NCBI GenBank assembly: GCA_023229525.1
Contig: JALNZC010000001.1
Span: 124,001 to 188,000, forward strand
DNA: 64,000 bases
Direction: 5' to 3'
From: Bacteroidales bacterium
GTDB taxonomy: Bacteria; Bacteroidota; Bacteroidia; Bacteroidales; FEN-979
Shown: piece after piece, positions 17,508-26,800 of the stretch
How positions within the stretch are numbered: position 1 is the first letter of the stretch
Layout: the number at the start of each line of letters is the position of its first letter
Notes under the pieces: model-generated
What the model was told of the DNA's origin: nothing
Seen by the model: the letters and a program-made list of their open reading frames with translations, nothing else
Databases searched by the model: none
Made by a program: the position numbers and the translations under genes

Positions 17508-17933
17508 ATGAAAACAACACAAAAAATTGCAACATTCGTTGTAACTGCATTCATTGCCGTGGTTTTCCTTCTTGGAAATGCTGCTAATGCGCAGGCAAAA
17601 GCAAAACCCTGGCCGGTTCCCGACAAAGACAAAGCGTTAAAACCCTCGGTGAAACTGACAGATGCCAGTGTGATTGCTACTGGCAAAGAACTGTGGGCGA
17701 AACATTGTAAATCATGCCATGGTAGCAAAGGCCTTGGTGATGGACCAAAATCCGCTTCGTTAAAAACCCACCCGGGCGATTTTTCTTCAGCCGCTTTTCA
17801 GGCCTTTACCGATGGTGAACTTTTCTATCGGACAAACAAAGGACGCGATGAAATGCCCGCCTATGAAAAGAAAATTCCCGAAGCCAACGACCGTTGGGCT
17901 TTGGTTGCTTTCATGCGTACAATGAAAAAATAA
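17508..17933 (+). CDS. Mono-heme class I cytochrome c
   Basis: A 141-residue periplasmic protein with a cleavable signal peptide (~1-30, NAANAQA). The CKSCH site (C67, C70, H71) is followed by GSKGLGDGPK, and M116 (DEMPAYE) is the expected distal ligand. The C-terminal helix (DRWALVAFMRTM) packs on the heme in this fold. Probably a soluble shuttle between the inner-membrane complex and outer-membrane cytochromes. It starts 33 nt after the barrel gene and is followed by a terminator. Confidence 0.9.
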   Translation: MKTTQKIATFVVTAFIAVVFLLGNAANAQAKAKPWPVPDKDKALKPSVKLTDASVIATGKELWAKHCKSCHGSKGLGDGPKSASLKTHPGDFSSAAFQAFTDGELFYRTNKGRDEMPAYEKKIPEANDRWALVAFMRTMKK

Positions 17934-17961
17934 TGACGGTCATGAAATAACAATGTGATGG

Positions 17962-18006
17962 AAATGGGTGTTTATACGTTTTACCGTAAACACCCATTTT
18001 CTTTTG
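17962..18006 (+). terminator. Intrinsic terminator after the mono-heme cytochrome
   Basis: A 13-bp stem, AAATGGGTGTTTA pairing with TAAACACCCATTT, with a ~12-nt loop and a T-rich tail. It marks the end of the 16110-17933 unit. Confidence 0.88.
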
Positions 18007-18051
18007 CCTCATGCATTATAACAACCCGATGATTTCACTACACCATAAACC

Positions 18052-19077
18052 ATGATCCCTAAACCAAATATACGGCCCGCCTGGTTTGTTTTATTGCTCC
18101 TGATGGCCTTTATCCTTGTTTTTTCTCTTGCAAAAACCAGCGAATCCAATCTCGATGTCAGATTCAAACCCGATCAGGACAACCCTCCAAAAATAGCTTA
18201 CACGAAAGTTAAAAATGCAAAGGAAAACGAAAATTGTTTTAAATGCCACGGCCAGTCAAAGTATCATTATGAAAATGCGGAATCAAAAAAAATCGTCACT
18301 AAACGAATGTATTCCGAGGTGATTATTAAGCGGGAGGATTTTTATATCTCAAACCACCGTGAATTCAAATGCACCGACTGTCATTCCGAAGATTATAACA
18401 CTTTCCCCCACCCCGGAAACCTCCGGATGGAAGCCAAGGCAAATTGTATAGATTGCCATGGCGGGGATGAAAAATATGCAAAATTTGAATTCGAAAAAAT
18501 CGACACGGCTTTCATGGAAAGTGTTCATTCGCAAAAACACAGCGAAGACTTTACGTGCTGGATGTGTCATAATCCGCATACCTATAAAATCAATGCCCGG
18601 ACAACTGAAAATCTTAAGGAGACCATAACCTACGATAATCTGATCTGCCTGAATTGTCACGGGGATATTACGCGGTATCAGTTACTCACCGATAAGCAAC
18701 GGCCCAATCTTATTAATAAACACGATTGGTTGCCTAACCAGGCTTCGCATTTTACCAATGTCCGGTGTATTGAATGTCATGCCCGCAATGAAGATACTCT
18801 GATTGTTGCCCACCACATTGTACCGAAAAACCTGGCAGTGAGAAAATGTGAATCCTGCCATGCAAAAAATTCGATTTTGTACGCCTCCCTTTATAAATAT
18901 CAGGTGCAGGAAAACATTCAGAAAAAAGGACTTCTAAAAGGGTTAATTTTAAGTGAGACCGCTACCATCGGGCCCGATCAGAATAACAATCTTAACCTGA
19001 TCAGCTTTATTATTATTGGCTTAACCCTTTTTGTCATTACAATTCACGCTTTTTTACGATTACAAAAAAACAGTTAA
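18052..19077 (+). CDS. Membrane-anchored heptaheme cytochrome c
   Basis: A 341-residue protein with an N-terminal membrane segment (~10-28), a periplasmic domain and a second hydrophobic segment near the C-terminus (~315-334). Seven CXXCH sites are present: CFKCH, CTDCH, CIDCH, CWMCH, CLNCH, CIECH and CESCH. Many spaced histidines can provide bis-His ligation. In Hmc/Tmc- and Nrf-like complexes such a cytochrome takes electrons from, or gives them to, the NrfD/ferredoxin membrane module. First gene of a tight unit (gaps 3, 10, 2 and 27 nt) with cytochrome b, ferredoxin and NrfD. Confidence 0.88.
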   Translation: MIPKPNIRPAWFVLLLLMAFILVFSLAKTSESNLDVRFKPDQDNPPKIAYTKVKNAKENENCFKCHGQSKYHYENAESKKIVTKRMYSEVIIKREDFYISNHREFKCTDCHSEDYNTFPHPGNLRMEAKANCIDCHGGDEKYAKFEFEKIDTAFMESVHSQKHSEDFTCWMCHNPHTYKINARTTENLKETITYDNLICLNCHGDITRYQLLTDKQRPNLINKHDWLPNQASHFTNVRCIECHARNEDTLIVAHHIVPKNLAVRKCESCHAKNSILYASLYKYQVQENIQKKGLLKGLILSETATIGPDQNNNLNLISFIIIGLTLFVITIHAFLRLQKNS

Positions 19078-19080
19078 CTC

Positions 19081-19704
19081 ATGGATAATAATACGGAACG
19101 ACTATACCTCTACCCTGCCTGGATTAGAATTTGGCATATGACCAATGCGCTGTTTTGTCTGATTTTAATAATTACCGGATTAAGTATTCAGTTTTCCAAC
19201 CCCACCCTAGTCGTCAAATTTAAGACTGCCGTGGCCCTTCACAACATTGCTGGAATCTTATTGACCTGTAGTTATATTGTTTTTTTTGTAGGAAACCTTT
19301 TTACTAAAAACGGGGCCTATTATGTGATCGAATTAAAAGGATTTGTTTTAAGACTTATGACACAATTTCGTTATTATACATTCGGAATTTTCCGCAACGA
19401 GCATCCGCCATTCCCGGTTACGAGTGAAGTTAAATTTAATCCACTTCAACAATTTTCCTATGTGGTTCTCATGTATTTGCTTGTTCCTTTGTCGATCTTG
19501 TCTGGATTTGGACTTTTATATCCGAATATTACCGTTAACAGTGTAATGGGGGCGAGTGGTCTTGATCTGACTGATCTGCTTCATCTTTGCGCAGGATTTC
19601 TGATCACTGTTTTTATGTGTATACATGTTTATTTTTGTACCATCGGCAAAACACCTACGAGCAATTTTAAAAGTATGATAGATGGTTATCATGATTCACA
19701 TTAA
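19081..19704 (+). CDS. Di-heme cytochrome b membrane subunit
   Basis: A 207-residue inner-membrane protein with four to five predicted helices, related to the cytochrome b561/thiosulfate-reductase cytochrome b (NarI/FdnI-like) family. Histidines placed in helices and able to bind b hemes are in RIWHMTNAL, VALHNIAG, LLHLCAGF and MCIHVYF. It would link the quinone pool to its partners. It begins three nucleotides after the heptaheme cytochrome stop and ends 10 nt before the ferredoxin gene. Confidence 0.85.
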   Translation: MDNNTERLYLYPAWIRIWHMTNALFCLILIITGLSIQFSNPTLVVKFKTAVALHNIAGILLTCSYIVFFVGNLFTKNGAYYVIELKGFVLRLMTQFRYYTFGIFRNEHPPFPVTSEVKFNPLQQFSYVVLMYLLVPLSILSGFGLLYPNITVNSVMGASGLDLTDLLHLCAGFLITVFMCIHVYFCTIGKTPTSNFKSMIDGYHDSH

Positions 19705-19714
19705 TTAATTTAAC

Positions 19715-20677
19715 GTGGAAGAAGAATCGAAAAAAAACCAGAAAAGTTCACGTCGGACGTTCCTTAAAAAAGGATTGATTGCCAGCGCCGGTGTGGCAAT
19801 GGGATCTGGCCTGGTGTCTGCCTGTATAGATGCATCGTCGGCCGGAACAGGAGAAAAGGTCAAGGTAATGACAACGGAAGGTGAAATCATGGAGGTAGAT
19901 AAAGGTCTTTTGAAATTACCTCGCGTCTCCCGCCAGGAATCGCATAAAGGAATTCCAGGTAAAAAATTTGTGATGGTCATTGACCTTGGAAAATGCAAAA
20001 ATGCACGAAAATGTGTTGAAGCATGCCAAAAAGGACATCACCTGCCCAAAAGCCAGGAGTTTATGAAAGTCTATCTTCTTCAGGATTCCGAAAAGACATC
20101 CCCTTATTGGTTCCCCAAACCGTGTTTTCATTGCGATAATCCTCTCTGCGTCAGTGTCTGCCCGGTCGGGGCCACCTATAAACGAACCGACGGTATTGTC
20201 TTGATCGATAATCAGCGCTGTATCGGATGCAAATTTTGTATGACCGGATGTCCTTATTCAACACGTGTTTTCGCATGGAAACATTATCCTGAATTTGACG
20301 AAGATAAAGAACCCTATTCTCCTGAGGCAAGCAGCCCGGGAAAAGAAGGAACCGTTTCAAAATGCGATTTCTGCCCTGACCTGATCAGGGTGGGAAAAGT
20401 ACCCTATTGCGTCTCAGCTTGTCCCATGGGAGTAATTTATTTTGGCGATGTGGATGAAGATACGGTGACCAACGGTACAGAAACCTTCCAGTTCAGCCAA
20501 TTGATCCGCGACCGTGCCGGATATCGTTATCTTGAAATGCTGGGAACCCGTCCCTGCGTCTATTACTTACCCCCTGTTGATCGGCAATTCCCGGTTGATC
20601 GTGGATTCGGTGATCTGAATGAGAATGTTAAAAACAGATATAAGAATACTTCATACAGTAAAAAATTTAAACCATAA
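19715..20677 (+). CDS. Tat-exported ferredoxin-type iron-sulfur subunit
   Basis: A 320-residue protein that begins with GTG; the start is fixed by the Tat signal SRRTFLKKG at ~12-20. The body carries four cysteine groups typical of the four-cluster HybA/NrfC/PsrB/ActB-type subunit: CKNARKCVEAC, CFHCDNPLCVSVCPVGA, CIGCKFCMTGCPYSTR and CDFCP...CVSACPMG. It would pass electrons between the NrfD subunit and the periplasmic cytochrome or another partner. No molybdopterin subunit is adjacent. Confidence 0.93.
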   Translation: MEEESKKNQKSSRRTFLKKGLIASAGVAMGSGLVSACIDASSAGTGEKVKVMTTEGEIMEVDKGLLKLPRVSRQESHKGIPGKKFVMVIDLGKCKNARKCVEACQKGHHLPKSQEFMKVYLLQDSEKTSPYWFPKPCFHCDNPLCVSVCPVGATYKRTDGIVLIDNQRCIGCKFCMTGCPYSTRVFAWKHYPEFDEDKEPYSPEASSPGKEGTVSKCDFCPDLIRVGKVPYCVSACPMGVIYFGDVDEDTVTNGTETFQFSQLIRDRAGYRYLEMLGTRPCVYYLPPVDRQFPVDRGFGDLNENVKNRYKNTSYSKKFKP

Positions 20678-20679
20678 CC

Positions 20680-21993
20680 ATGGAAAACGAGCCAAATAAA
20701 TTGTTAAAAGAGTTTGCTCCACAACTGGAACAAACCAGCATTCAGGGATATGCGTGGATCATTTTTCTACTGGCCGTAATTGGATTGGGACTCTTTGCTT
20801 TCATAACCCAGGTTACCCATGGTCATGAAGTTACCGGCATGCGCGACAACGTGGTTTGGGGTGTATATATCGTTAATTTCATTTTTTTCATGGGGATTAG
20901 TTATGCAGGAGCATTAATTTCAGGTACTTTACACCTTTTCAAAACAGCCTGGAGAAAACCCATTATCCGTATGGCAGAGTTTATCACTATAATTTCACTT
21001 TTAATCGGACCTTGTTTTATCTTGCTTTGTATTGGCCGACTTGACAGATTATACTACTTGGTTATTTTTGGAAGAATTCAATCGCCAATTACCTGGGACG
21101 TCATTGCTATATCTACCGATATTTTCGGATGTTTGATTTTTTTATATCTTGCCCTTTTACGGGATTTAGCCACCCTCAGGGATTATGAAATTCTTCAACT
21201 CCCCAAATGGAGAAAAAAATTATATAAAATTATGGCTCTTGGTTACACCGGAACAGAAGAACAACAAAAACGTCTGAACCGCGCTACCAATATCATGGCA
21301 GCAATGGTCATTTCCATTGCTATCATCGTTTATTCTGTTTTGGCCTGGATTTTTAGTGTGACCTTGCAACCCGGATGGCACAGTACCATATTTGGTCCCT
21401 ATTTCGTTATCGCTGCTGTGTTCTCCGGTAGCGCAGTACTTATTGTTTGTATGTGGGTATTCAGAAAAATATACCATCTCGAAGAATATATTACAAAAAA
21501 ACATTTCGTCTCCGTTGGCTTGATCATGCTTGTTCTGGCAGCTTTTTTCGGATATTTTACCTTTAGTGATTATCTGACCAAGTGGTACGGTTCTGAAAAA
21601 AATGACGAACTATTGATCCAGTTACTTTTTAAGGAATTCTATTGGCCCTTTATAATTTCTAATTATGTAGGTGTACTGCTGCCATTGCTTGTTGTCGGAA
21701 TTGCCAAATTCAGAACAATTACAAATATTACCCTTACGGCTGTAGTCGTTATTGTTGCGTTATGGCTTAACCGTTACCTGATTGTTGTTCCGACCCTGGA
21801 ATCACCCTATTTGCCCATTCAGGACTCCCGACCTGAATGGCTTAACTACACTGCCACATGGGTCGAATGGAGCCTGACCGCTGCCGGGGTGGCCGTGTTC
21901 TGCCTTTTGTTTACGCTGGCTTCTAAATTTATCACAGTGGTCCCTGTTGCCGGGTTGACAGGTGAAACAAAACCCGAAGAAGCTCTAGTTTAG
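20680..21993 (+). CDS. NrfD/PsrC-type quinone-reactive membrane subunit
   Basis: A 437-residue protein with about ten transmembrane helices, of the NrfD/PsrC/ActC superfamily that oxidises or reduces quinones. Family sequences visible are GMRDNVVWGVYIVNFIFFMG in helix 2 and QPGWHSTIFGPYFV before helix 7; both resemble alternative complex III ActC/ActF. Its start is two nucleotides after the ferredoxin stop, a typical coupled pair. It is the membrane core of the predicted conduit. Confidence 0.92.
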   Translation: MENEPNKLLKEFAPQLEQTSIQGYAWIIFLLAVIGLGLFAFITQVTHGHEVTGMRDNVVWGVYIVNFIFFMGISYAGALISGTLHLFKTAWRKPIIRMAEFITIISLLIGPCFILLCIGRLDRLYYLVIFGRIQSPITWDVIAISTDIFGCLIFLYLALLRDLATLRDYEILQLPKWRKKLYKIMALGYTGTEEQQKRLNRATNIMAAMVISIAIIVYSVLAWIFSVTLQPGWHSTIFGPYFVIAAVFSGSAVLIVCMWVFRKIYHLEEYITKKHFVSVGLIMLVLAAFFGYFTFSDYLTKWYGSEKNDELLIQLLFKEFYWPFIISNYVGVLLPLLVVGIAKFRTITNITLTAVVVIVALWLNRYLIVVPTLESPYLPIQDSRPEWLNYTATWVEWSLTAAGVAVFCLLFTLASKFITVVPVAGLTGETKPEEALV

Positions 21994-22020
21994 TTTATTC
22001 ATCTTGTTCAACTTGCACCC

Positions 22021-22920
22021 ATGAAACAAGTTTTAATCGCATATCTGTATTTTCTTGGGGGAATATTCACCGTTCTTCATCCGGATGTTTCCATGGCCCA
22101 GGATAAAAACGATTCCTCTACCGGTACAGAAACAATGTTGACATTAAAATACCTCTGCATGTCCAACGATTCGGTTACTCTCACGGCTAACCTTAGTGTC
22201 AGAAGAGGGGACAATATTTTGTCACTTCGGAAAGCTGCAATTGAGTTTTTTACCTCCATTGGAACCATGCTTAAACCTGCTGGAAAAGTATTTTCTGACC
22301 AGGAGGGAAATGCTTCCGTGAAAATCGGTCTAGCCGGATTGACAGGGAATGAAGAGGGAATAATTACTTACTCCGCAAAATTCACTGGGACCGATAAGTA
22401 TAGTCCGGCGAATGCTGATTTTTCAGCAAAACCTGCCAGACTTCAATTATCGTTTAAAATCCAGGATTCCATACGGGTGCTTAACGTTACAGCTACACAA
22501 AAAGATGCCGGTGGAAATACAGTCGCTATCTCTAAAGAAACAGTACTTGTATATATCCCGAGGTTATTCAGTTTGTTGAAAATAGGCGAAATTACCCTGG
22601 CAGAAGATGGAACCGGATCCTTTGATTTTCCAAACGATATTGTAGGCGATACTGTGGGGAATATTACAGTCATCACCCGGATTGAAGAACACGATAAGTT
22701 TGGTAATGTTCAGGGAAATAATATAATCAACTGGGGTGTGCAAAAACAATATTATAAAGCAGAAGTTCCCTCCCGTGAATTATGGACACCGATTGCACCA
22801 TTGTGGATGATCATTACCCTGATCATTATGTTGGCTGGCGTTTGGGCCCATTATATGTATGCCGTTTATGAGCTTATTATGATCAAACGCCTTGGGAAAA
22901 AGGATAAACCCTTGCTGTAA
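22021..22920 (+). CDS. Unknown exported beta-rich protein with C-terminal membrane anchor
   Basis: A 299-residue protein I do not recognise. It has a signal peptide (1-~27, MAQD), then ~220 residues of beta-rich sequence with two Ig-like or cadherin-like stretches (VTLTANLSVRRGDNIL; LNVTATQKDAGGNTVAI), then one transmembrane helix (~257-280, WMIITLIIMLAGVWAHYMY) and a short basic tail (KRLGKKDKP). Such topology places the domain in the periplasm, held in the inner membrane. It follows the nrfD-like gene by 27 nt, so it is probably an accessory or assembly subunit of the conduit. Confidence 0.7.
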   Translation: MKQVLIAYLYFLGGIFTVLHPDVSMAQDKNDSSTGTETMLTLKYLCMSNDSVTLTANLSVRRGDNILSLRKAAIEFFTSIGTMLKPAGKVFSDQEGNASVKIGLAGLTGNEEGIITYSAKFTGTDKYSPANADFSAKPARLQLSFKIQDSIRVLNVTATQKDAGGNTVAISKETVLVYIPRLFSLLKIGEITLAEDGTGSFDFPNDIVGDTVGNITVITRIEEHDKFGNVQGNNIINWGVQKQYYKAEVPSRELWTPIAPLWMIITLIIMLAGVWAHYMYAVYELIMIKRLGKKDKPLL

Positions 22921-22954
22921 ATCACAATGCTTTTATAGTTAGTTTTGCTGCACC

Positions 22955-23434
22955 ATGAAATTACGTGATGTATCAAAACCGGTTCGAATCGCCCTTGCAG
23001 CAGGAAATGTAAGGCAAGCCAACGAAATTTTAGGATTTCCTTTTTACTTGTGGGGAACAGTAGTACATGGAAACCACCTGGGAAAATCACTCGGGTTTCC
23101 AACTGCAAATATCGAACTCGAAGCCGGCCATCCCCTGTTAATTGCTTCCGGAGTTTATGCTGTATTTGTAGATCATTCCGGGATTGTTTATCCGGGTATG
23201 GCGAATATCGGAATCCGTCCCACCGTTGATGGGAAAGAGTTAAAAATCGAAGTCAATTTATTCGATTTTGATGGCGATCTATATGGACAAACCTTGCAGG
23301 TGTTTTTTATGGAATGGCTTCGTGAGGAAAAAAAATTCTCCGGAATTGATGGATTGGTGGAGCAGATCCGTCGGGATAAAGATCAGGCAAAAGAGTTACT
23401 TTCCCGATTCAACGACCCGGATTCCAATACCTGA
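22955..23434 (+). CDS. Stand-alone riboflavin kinase domain (RibF C-terminal half)
   Basis: A 159-residue protein that matches only the C-terminal flavokinase module of bifunctional RibF. It begins inside the linker/last helix of the FAD synthetase module (VRIALAAGNVRQANEILG, compare the usual STxIRxAL...GxVxxAN) and contains the kinase motifs (GxVVHGNHLGKSLGFPTANIE; FDFDGDLYGQ). The ATP/riboflavin PTAN motif is intact. Only 34 nt separate it from the previous stop, so the adenylyltransferase half is missing here. It may be a functional RFK acting with a separate FAD synthetase, or a truncated copy. Its 3' end overlaps gldH by 39 nt (convergent). Confidence 0.85.
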   Translation: MKLRDVSKPVRIALAAGNVRQANEILGFPFYLWGTVVHGNHLGKSLGFPTANIELEAGHPLLIASGVYAVFVDHSGIVYPGMANIGIRPTVDGKELKIEVNLFDFDGDLYGQTLQVFFMEWLREEKKFSGIDGLVEQIRRDKDQAKELLSRFNDPDSNT

Positions 23435-23899
23435 TATTCCTTCAACCTGCATCCTCGGGATCAGGTTTTCTAACTCTATGATTAGTTTTCCGGGCCTTTT
23501 TATTGAAAGTTCCTTTTTAAGTAAAAGCGTACCTTCACACACACCTTCATTACATCCGATAACAAAATTGCCGGTTTTCGATTTGACTTTCATATCATAG
23601 GCATTGATTCGTTCTTCGCCCGACGGTGTATTCATAACCATGTTAAAACTGAGTGATTCATAAGGAAACTGGGGTGACAACCGGGCAAACAATAAAACGT
23701 CATACGACTTATCGGCTTCGTTTATTGGTATTTCAAACTTTAATATATCGAACCGCGGCCACAAATTTTTTTCGAATTTATGATAAACCTCATAGGATTT
23801 TCCAGGGTTACATACGGTAAAAACCAGCATTGCCCCTGTTAACAGGAACAAATTCAGGAATCTGGCCGTTGCTGTTTTTATATCAAACTTCATCGACAT
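23396..23899 (-). CDS. gldH: Gliding motility lipoprotein GldH-like
   Basis: A ~167-residue lipoprotein. ATG at 23899 or 23893 is preferred to the GTG at 23902; both lie in the 3' end of the upstream kinase gene. The signal peptide ends at a lipobox-like MLVFTVC (Cys ~30). The mature part has the GldH pattern: YDVLLFARLSPQFPYESLSF, a central GTLLLKKEL, and an end near VEGISGIGIRVV. GldH is an outer-membrane lipoprotein needed for gliding and T9SS stability in Flavobacterium. The end overlaps the riboflavin kinase gene convergently. Confidence 0.82.
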   Translation of the reverse strand: MSMKFDIKTATARFLNLFLLTGAMLVFTVCNPGKSYEVYHKFEKNLWPRFDILKFEIPINEADKSYDVLLFARLSPQFPYESLSFNMVMNTPSGEERINAYDMKVKSKTGNFVIGCNEGVCEGTLLLKKELSIKRPGKLIIELENLIPRMQVEGISGIGIRVVESGK

Positions 23900-26800
23900 C
23901 ACCTGGAAATTTAATAGTAAATGTAGTGCCTTTATTTTCCTCTGTGGTAAAGAAAATTTCTCCGTTCATGTTTTCTACAATGCCCTTTACAATAGCAAGT
24001 CCCAATCCCATCCCACTTGATTTTGTAGTAAAGTTTGGCTGAAAGATATAATCTTTCTTTTTCACTGGAATTCCGGATCCGTTGTCGGAGAATTGTAAAA
24101 TCAATCGCTCCGTTTTATTTTCCATTTGTATCTGTATCCAACCCTTGACGGGATCATCAATAGACTGAATAGCATTATTGATGAGATTGGTGAAAACCCT
24201 TATCAGTTGCTTTTTATCTCCAAAAACAAATGGATTGGTTGCATTGGAAGCGAACCCGAATTGTATCGGAGAACTGTCTTTATAAAGTGAAATAACAAAC
24301 GGTATTAATGTTTCAAGATTTAAACGTTCCCGATTCTCCGGAGGCATCTGGGCAAAATCAGAAAATCCGGATGCTATTGCCGATAAAGTGTCAATTTGTT
24401 CAATCAAGGTCTTGGAAAAACGTTCAAGCCGCTGATCCCAATCCGGAGCTTTTTCATCCCAGGCTTTTTGAAGATATTGAATATTCAGCTTCATTGGTGT
24501 CAACGGATTTTTTATTTCATGGGCGACCTGTTTTGCCATTTCACGCCATGCGCTTTCGCGTTCCGACCGGGCCAGCATTTCAGCGCTTTGTTTTAAATCG
24601 TCTACCATCCTGTTGTATTCGCCGACAAGCTGACCAATTTCATCGGATTGTTTCCAGTTAATTTTTTCGTTAACCCTGTCCAGCCGCAACCGGGACATCG
24701 TATTTGCGAGTAATGTCAATGGAGCGGTAATATAATTTGAAATCAATAGAGTAACAAATACTCCAAATAAAATAAGCAAAATATAAATATTCGTGAAGGT
24801 CACCAATACAATTGATATTTCTTTTGTTAATTCATCCTGTCTCGAAAAATATGGAAGATTGACAAATCCAAGTAACTGGTTTTGGGTATTAAAAAATGGA
24901 ATGTAGGCAGAGCTGTATTGTAAACTGCCTATTTCTTCCTTATGGATTAAAAAGGATCCTTTTTCCTTTATCAACTTCCAGAATGCATATGCGTTCATTT
25001 TTGTGGAAAGCAACCCCTCAGCAAAAATTTGTGGCCTGCTGGTAGCAATCAAATCACCGTAATTATTATAAAAATTGATGTCGGTAAAGAAAACATTTGA
25101 CAATTTGACCAGAAAATCATTCAGTTCCTCCTTTGAATTAGTTTGCCATTCATGCGTTCCTGCATATTTATGCTGGATTTCAGTAAGAACGGAAAATGCT
25201 TTTTCCTGAAGATTATCGTCGTTCTTCTTTTGATTGATTTTTATAATATTAAGAATTAATACAACACCAATAATTATGGAGGTTAATATAAGAATTCCGG
25301 TTATAGAAACCTGCAGCCGGTCGCGTAAACTTTTTGGAGAAAATTTACCAATTTTGCGAATGTTAACAATACTGAAAACCAAGAAAGCGATAAAGGAAAA
25401 TAAAATAAAAAGGTAAGAAAAAGGGGTGATCCATAAAAACAGCGTTGTTTTACTTTTACTAACCAACAGGGTCGTAGAATTGTTAACACGATAATAATAA
25501 TGTTCCATATCGTCTTTGGAGAAAAATGGCCAGGAGTTTGCAGATTTAAGGTATTGTTTTAAATCTATCCTGTAATTGTAAGCGCCGACGCCATGAACCA
25601 GACGATCGTATTGATACAAACCATAAGCATATTCAGAAAAATCCGTTCTGGCGAATCGAGTTTTATCCAGAAGTAATTCAGGATATCCCAGATCCTTGTA
25701 AGCCGTTTTAATGCTTAATTCAAGATAAAGACACGGGCCAGCGTTGTCCCGGGAATTAAACTCGTATTCTGGTAGCGCTATTAAATAACGTTCATCTCCA
25801 TATCCGTAATCAAGAAAAAATAAATTCCTGAACGTCGTGGATTCACCATAGTTACGGATTATTTCCTGGAAGTAATCATTGCACTTGATAAGGTAACCTT
25901 GAGGTTGGATTTGAAGGTTTTTATTTGCATAACAGAACGTAACCTGAACATTGAATTTAGTCCAATAATCTGTAAAAAAATTCGAAATGATATATTGCGA
26001 AATCTTTTCCTGGTCTATTTCCTGTACCCCAGACGAAGAATGGAGCGCTTCCTGAATTATTGAATCAGCGACCATTTTCCGTTCCAATTGCTCATATAGA
26101 GTCTCAGTAACAGGATTTCTTCGGGTAGCCATTTTTACGGCAAATACTTTTCGCTTTTCCTTTTCCTTTTCCCGGTTGGCCTGATTAAGAATGCAGGTAC
26201 CATAGGCAGAAAAGAAACAAAAGAAAAATAAAAGGTATTGAAAGGTGAAAAGCGGTCGGCGTTTTTTACTGATATATAATAGAAAAAGCAGATATCCGGT
26301 AAAAAATAAAACAGTTAACATCTGCCAGGGCCATTTCGTCCACAAGCAAATGATTCCGTAAAGAACTAAAGCAATTCCACCTGCAACAAATATTTTGCCC
26401 AGCCCTACTTGTAAAGAAAAAATGATATGGGAAACCCCGGTAGAGAGACACCAAAAGGCAAAAAACAAACAACATATAATAAAAAGTCCATAGCAACTAT
26501 TGAAGTTCAATGCTGCAATATTCTGTAAATTTAATGCAAGAGAGGAGTTTACTACAGCATCCTCTATAAAATGGGTCAATGCCTGAAACGCAAATGCCAA
26601 CAGCAAAATGCAGATAATAACCGGGTAGATGGTTTTACCGAATTTCTTGACGTATGTTTCATGAAAAGATTGCCGGTTATGGAAAAAAACCAATGCCAGT
26701 AATAAAAGAAGGAATGCATTGACAACAAAGTCGCCAAGTGAATTCATGATTGCAGAAGAAGCATACCAGGAAGGACCAAAGATATCTGATTGGTATAATT

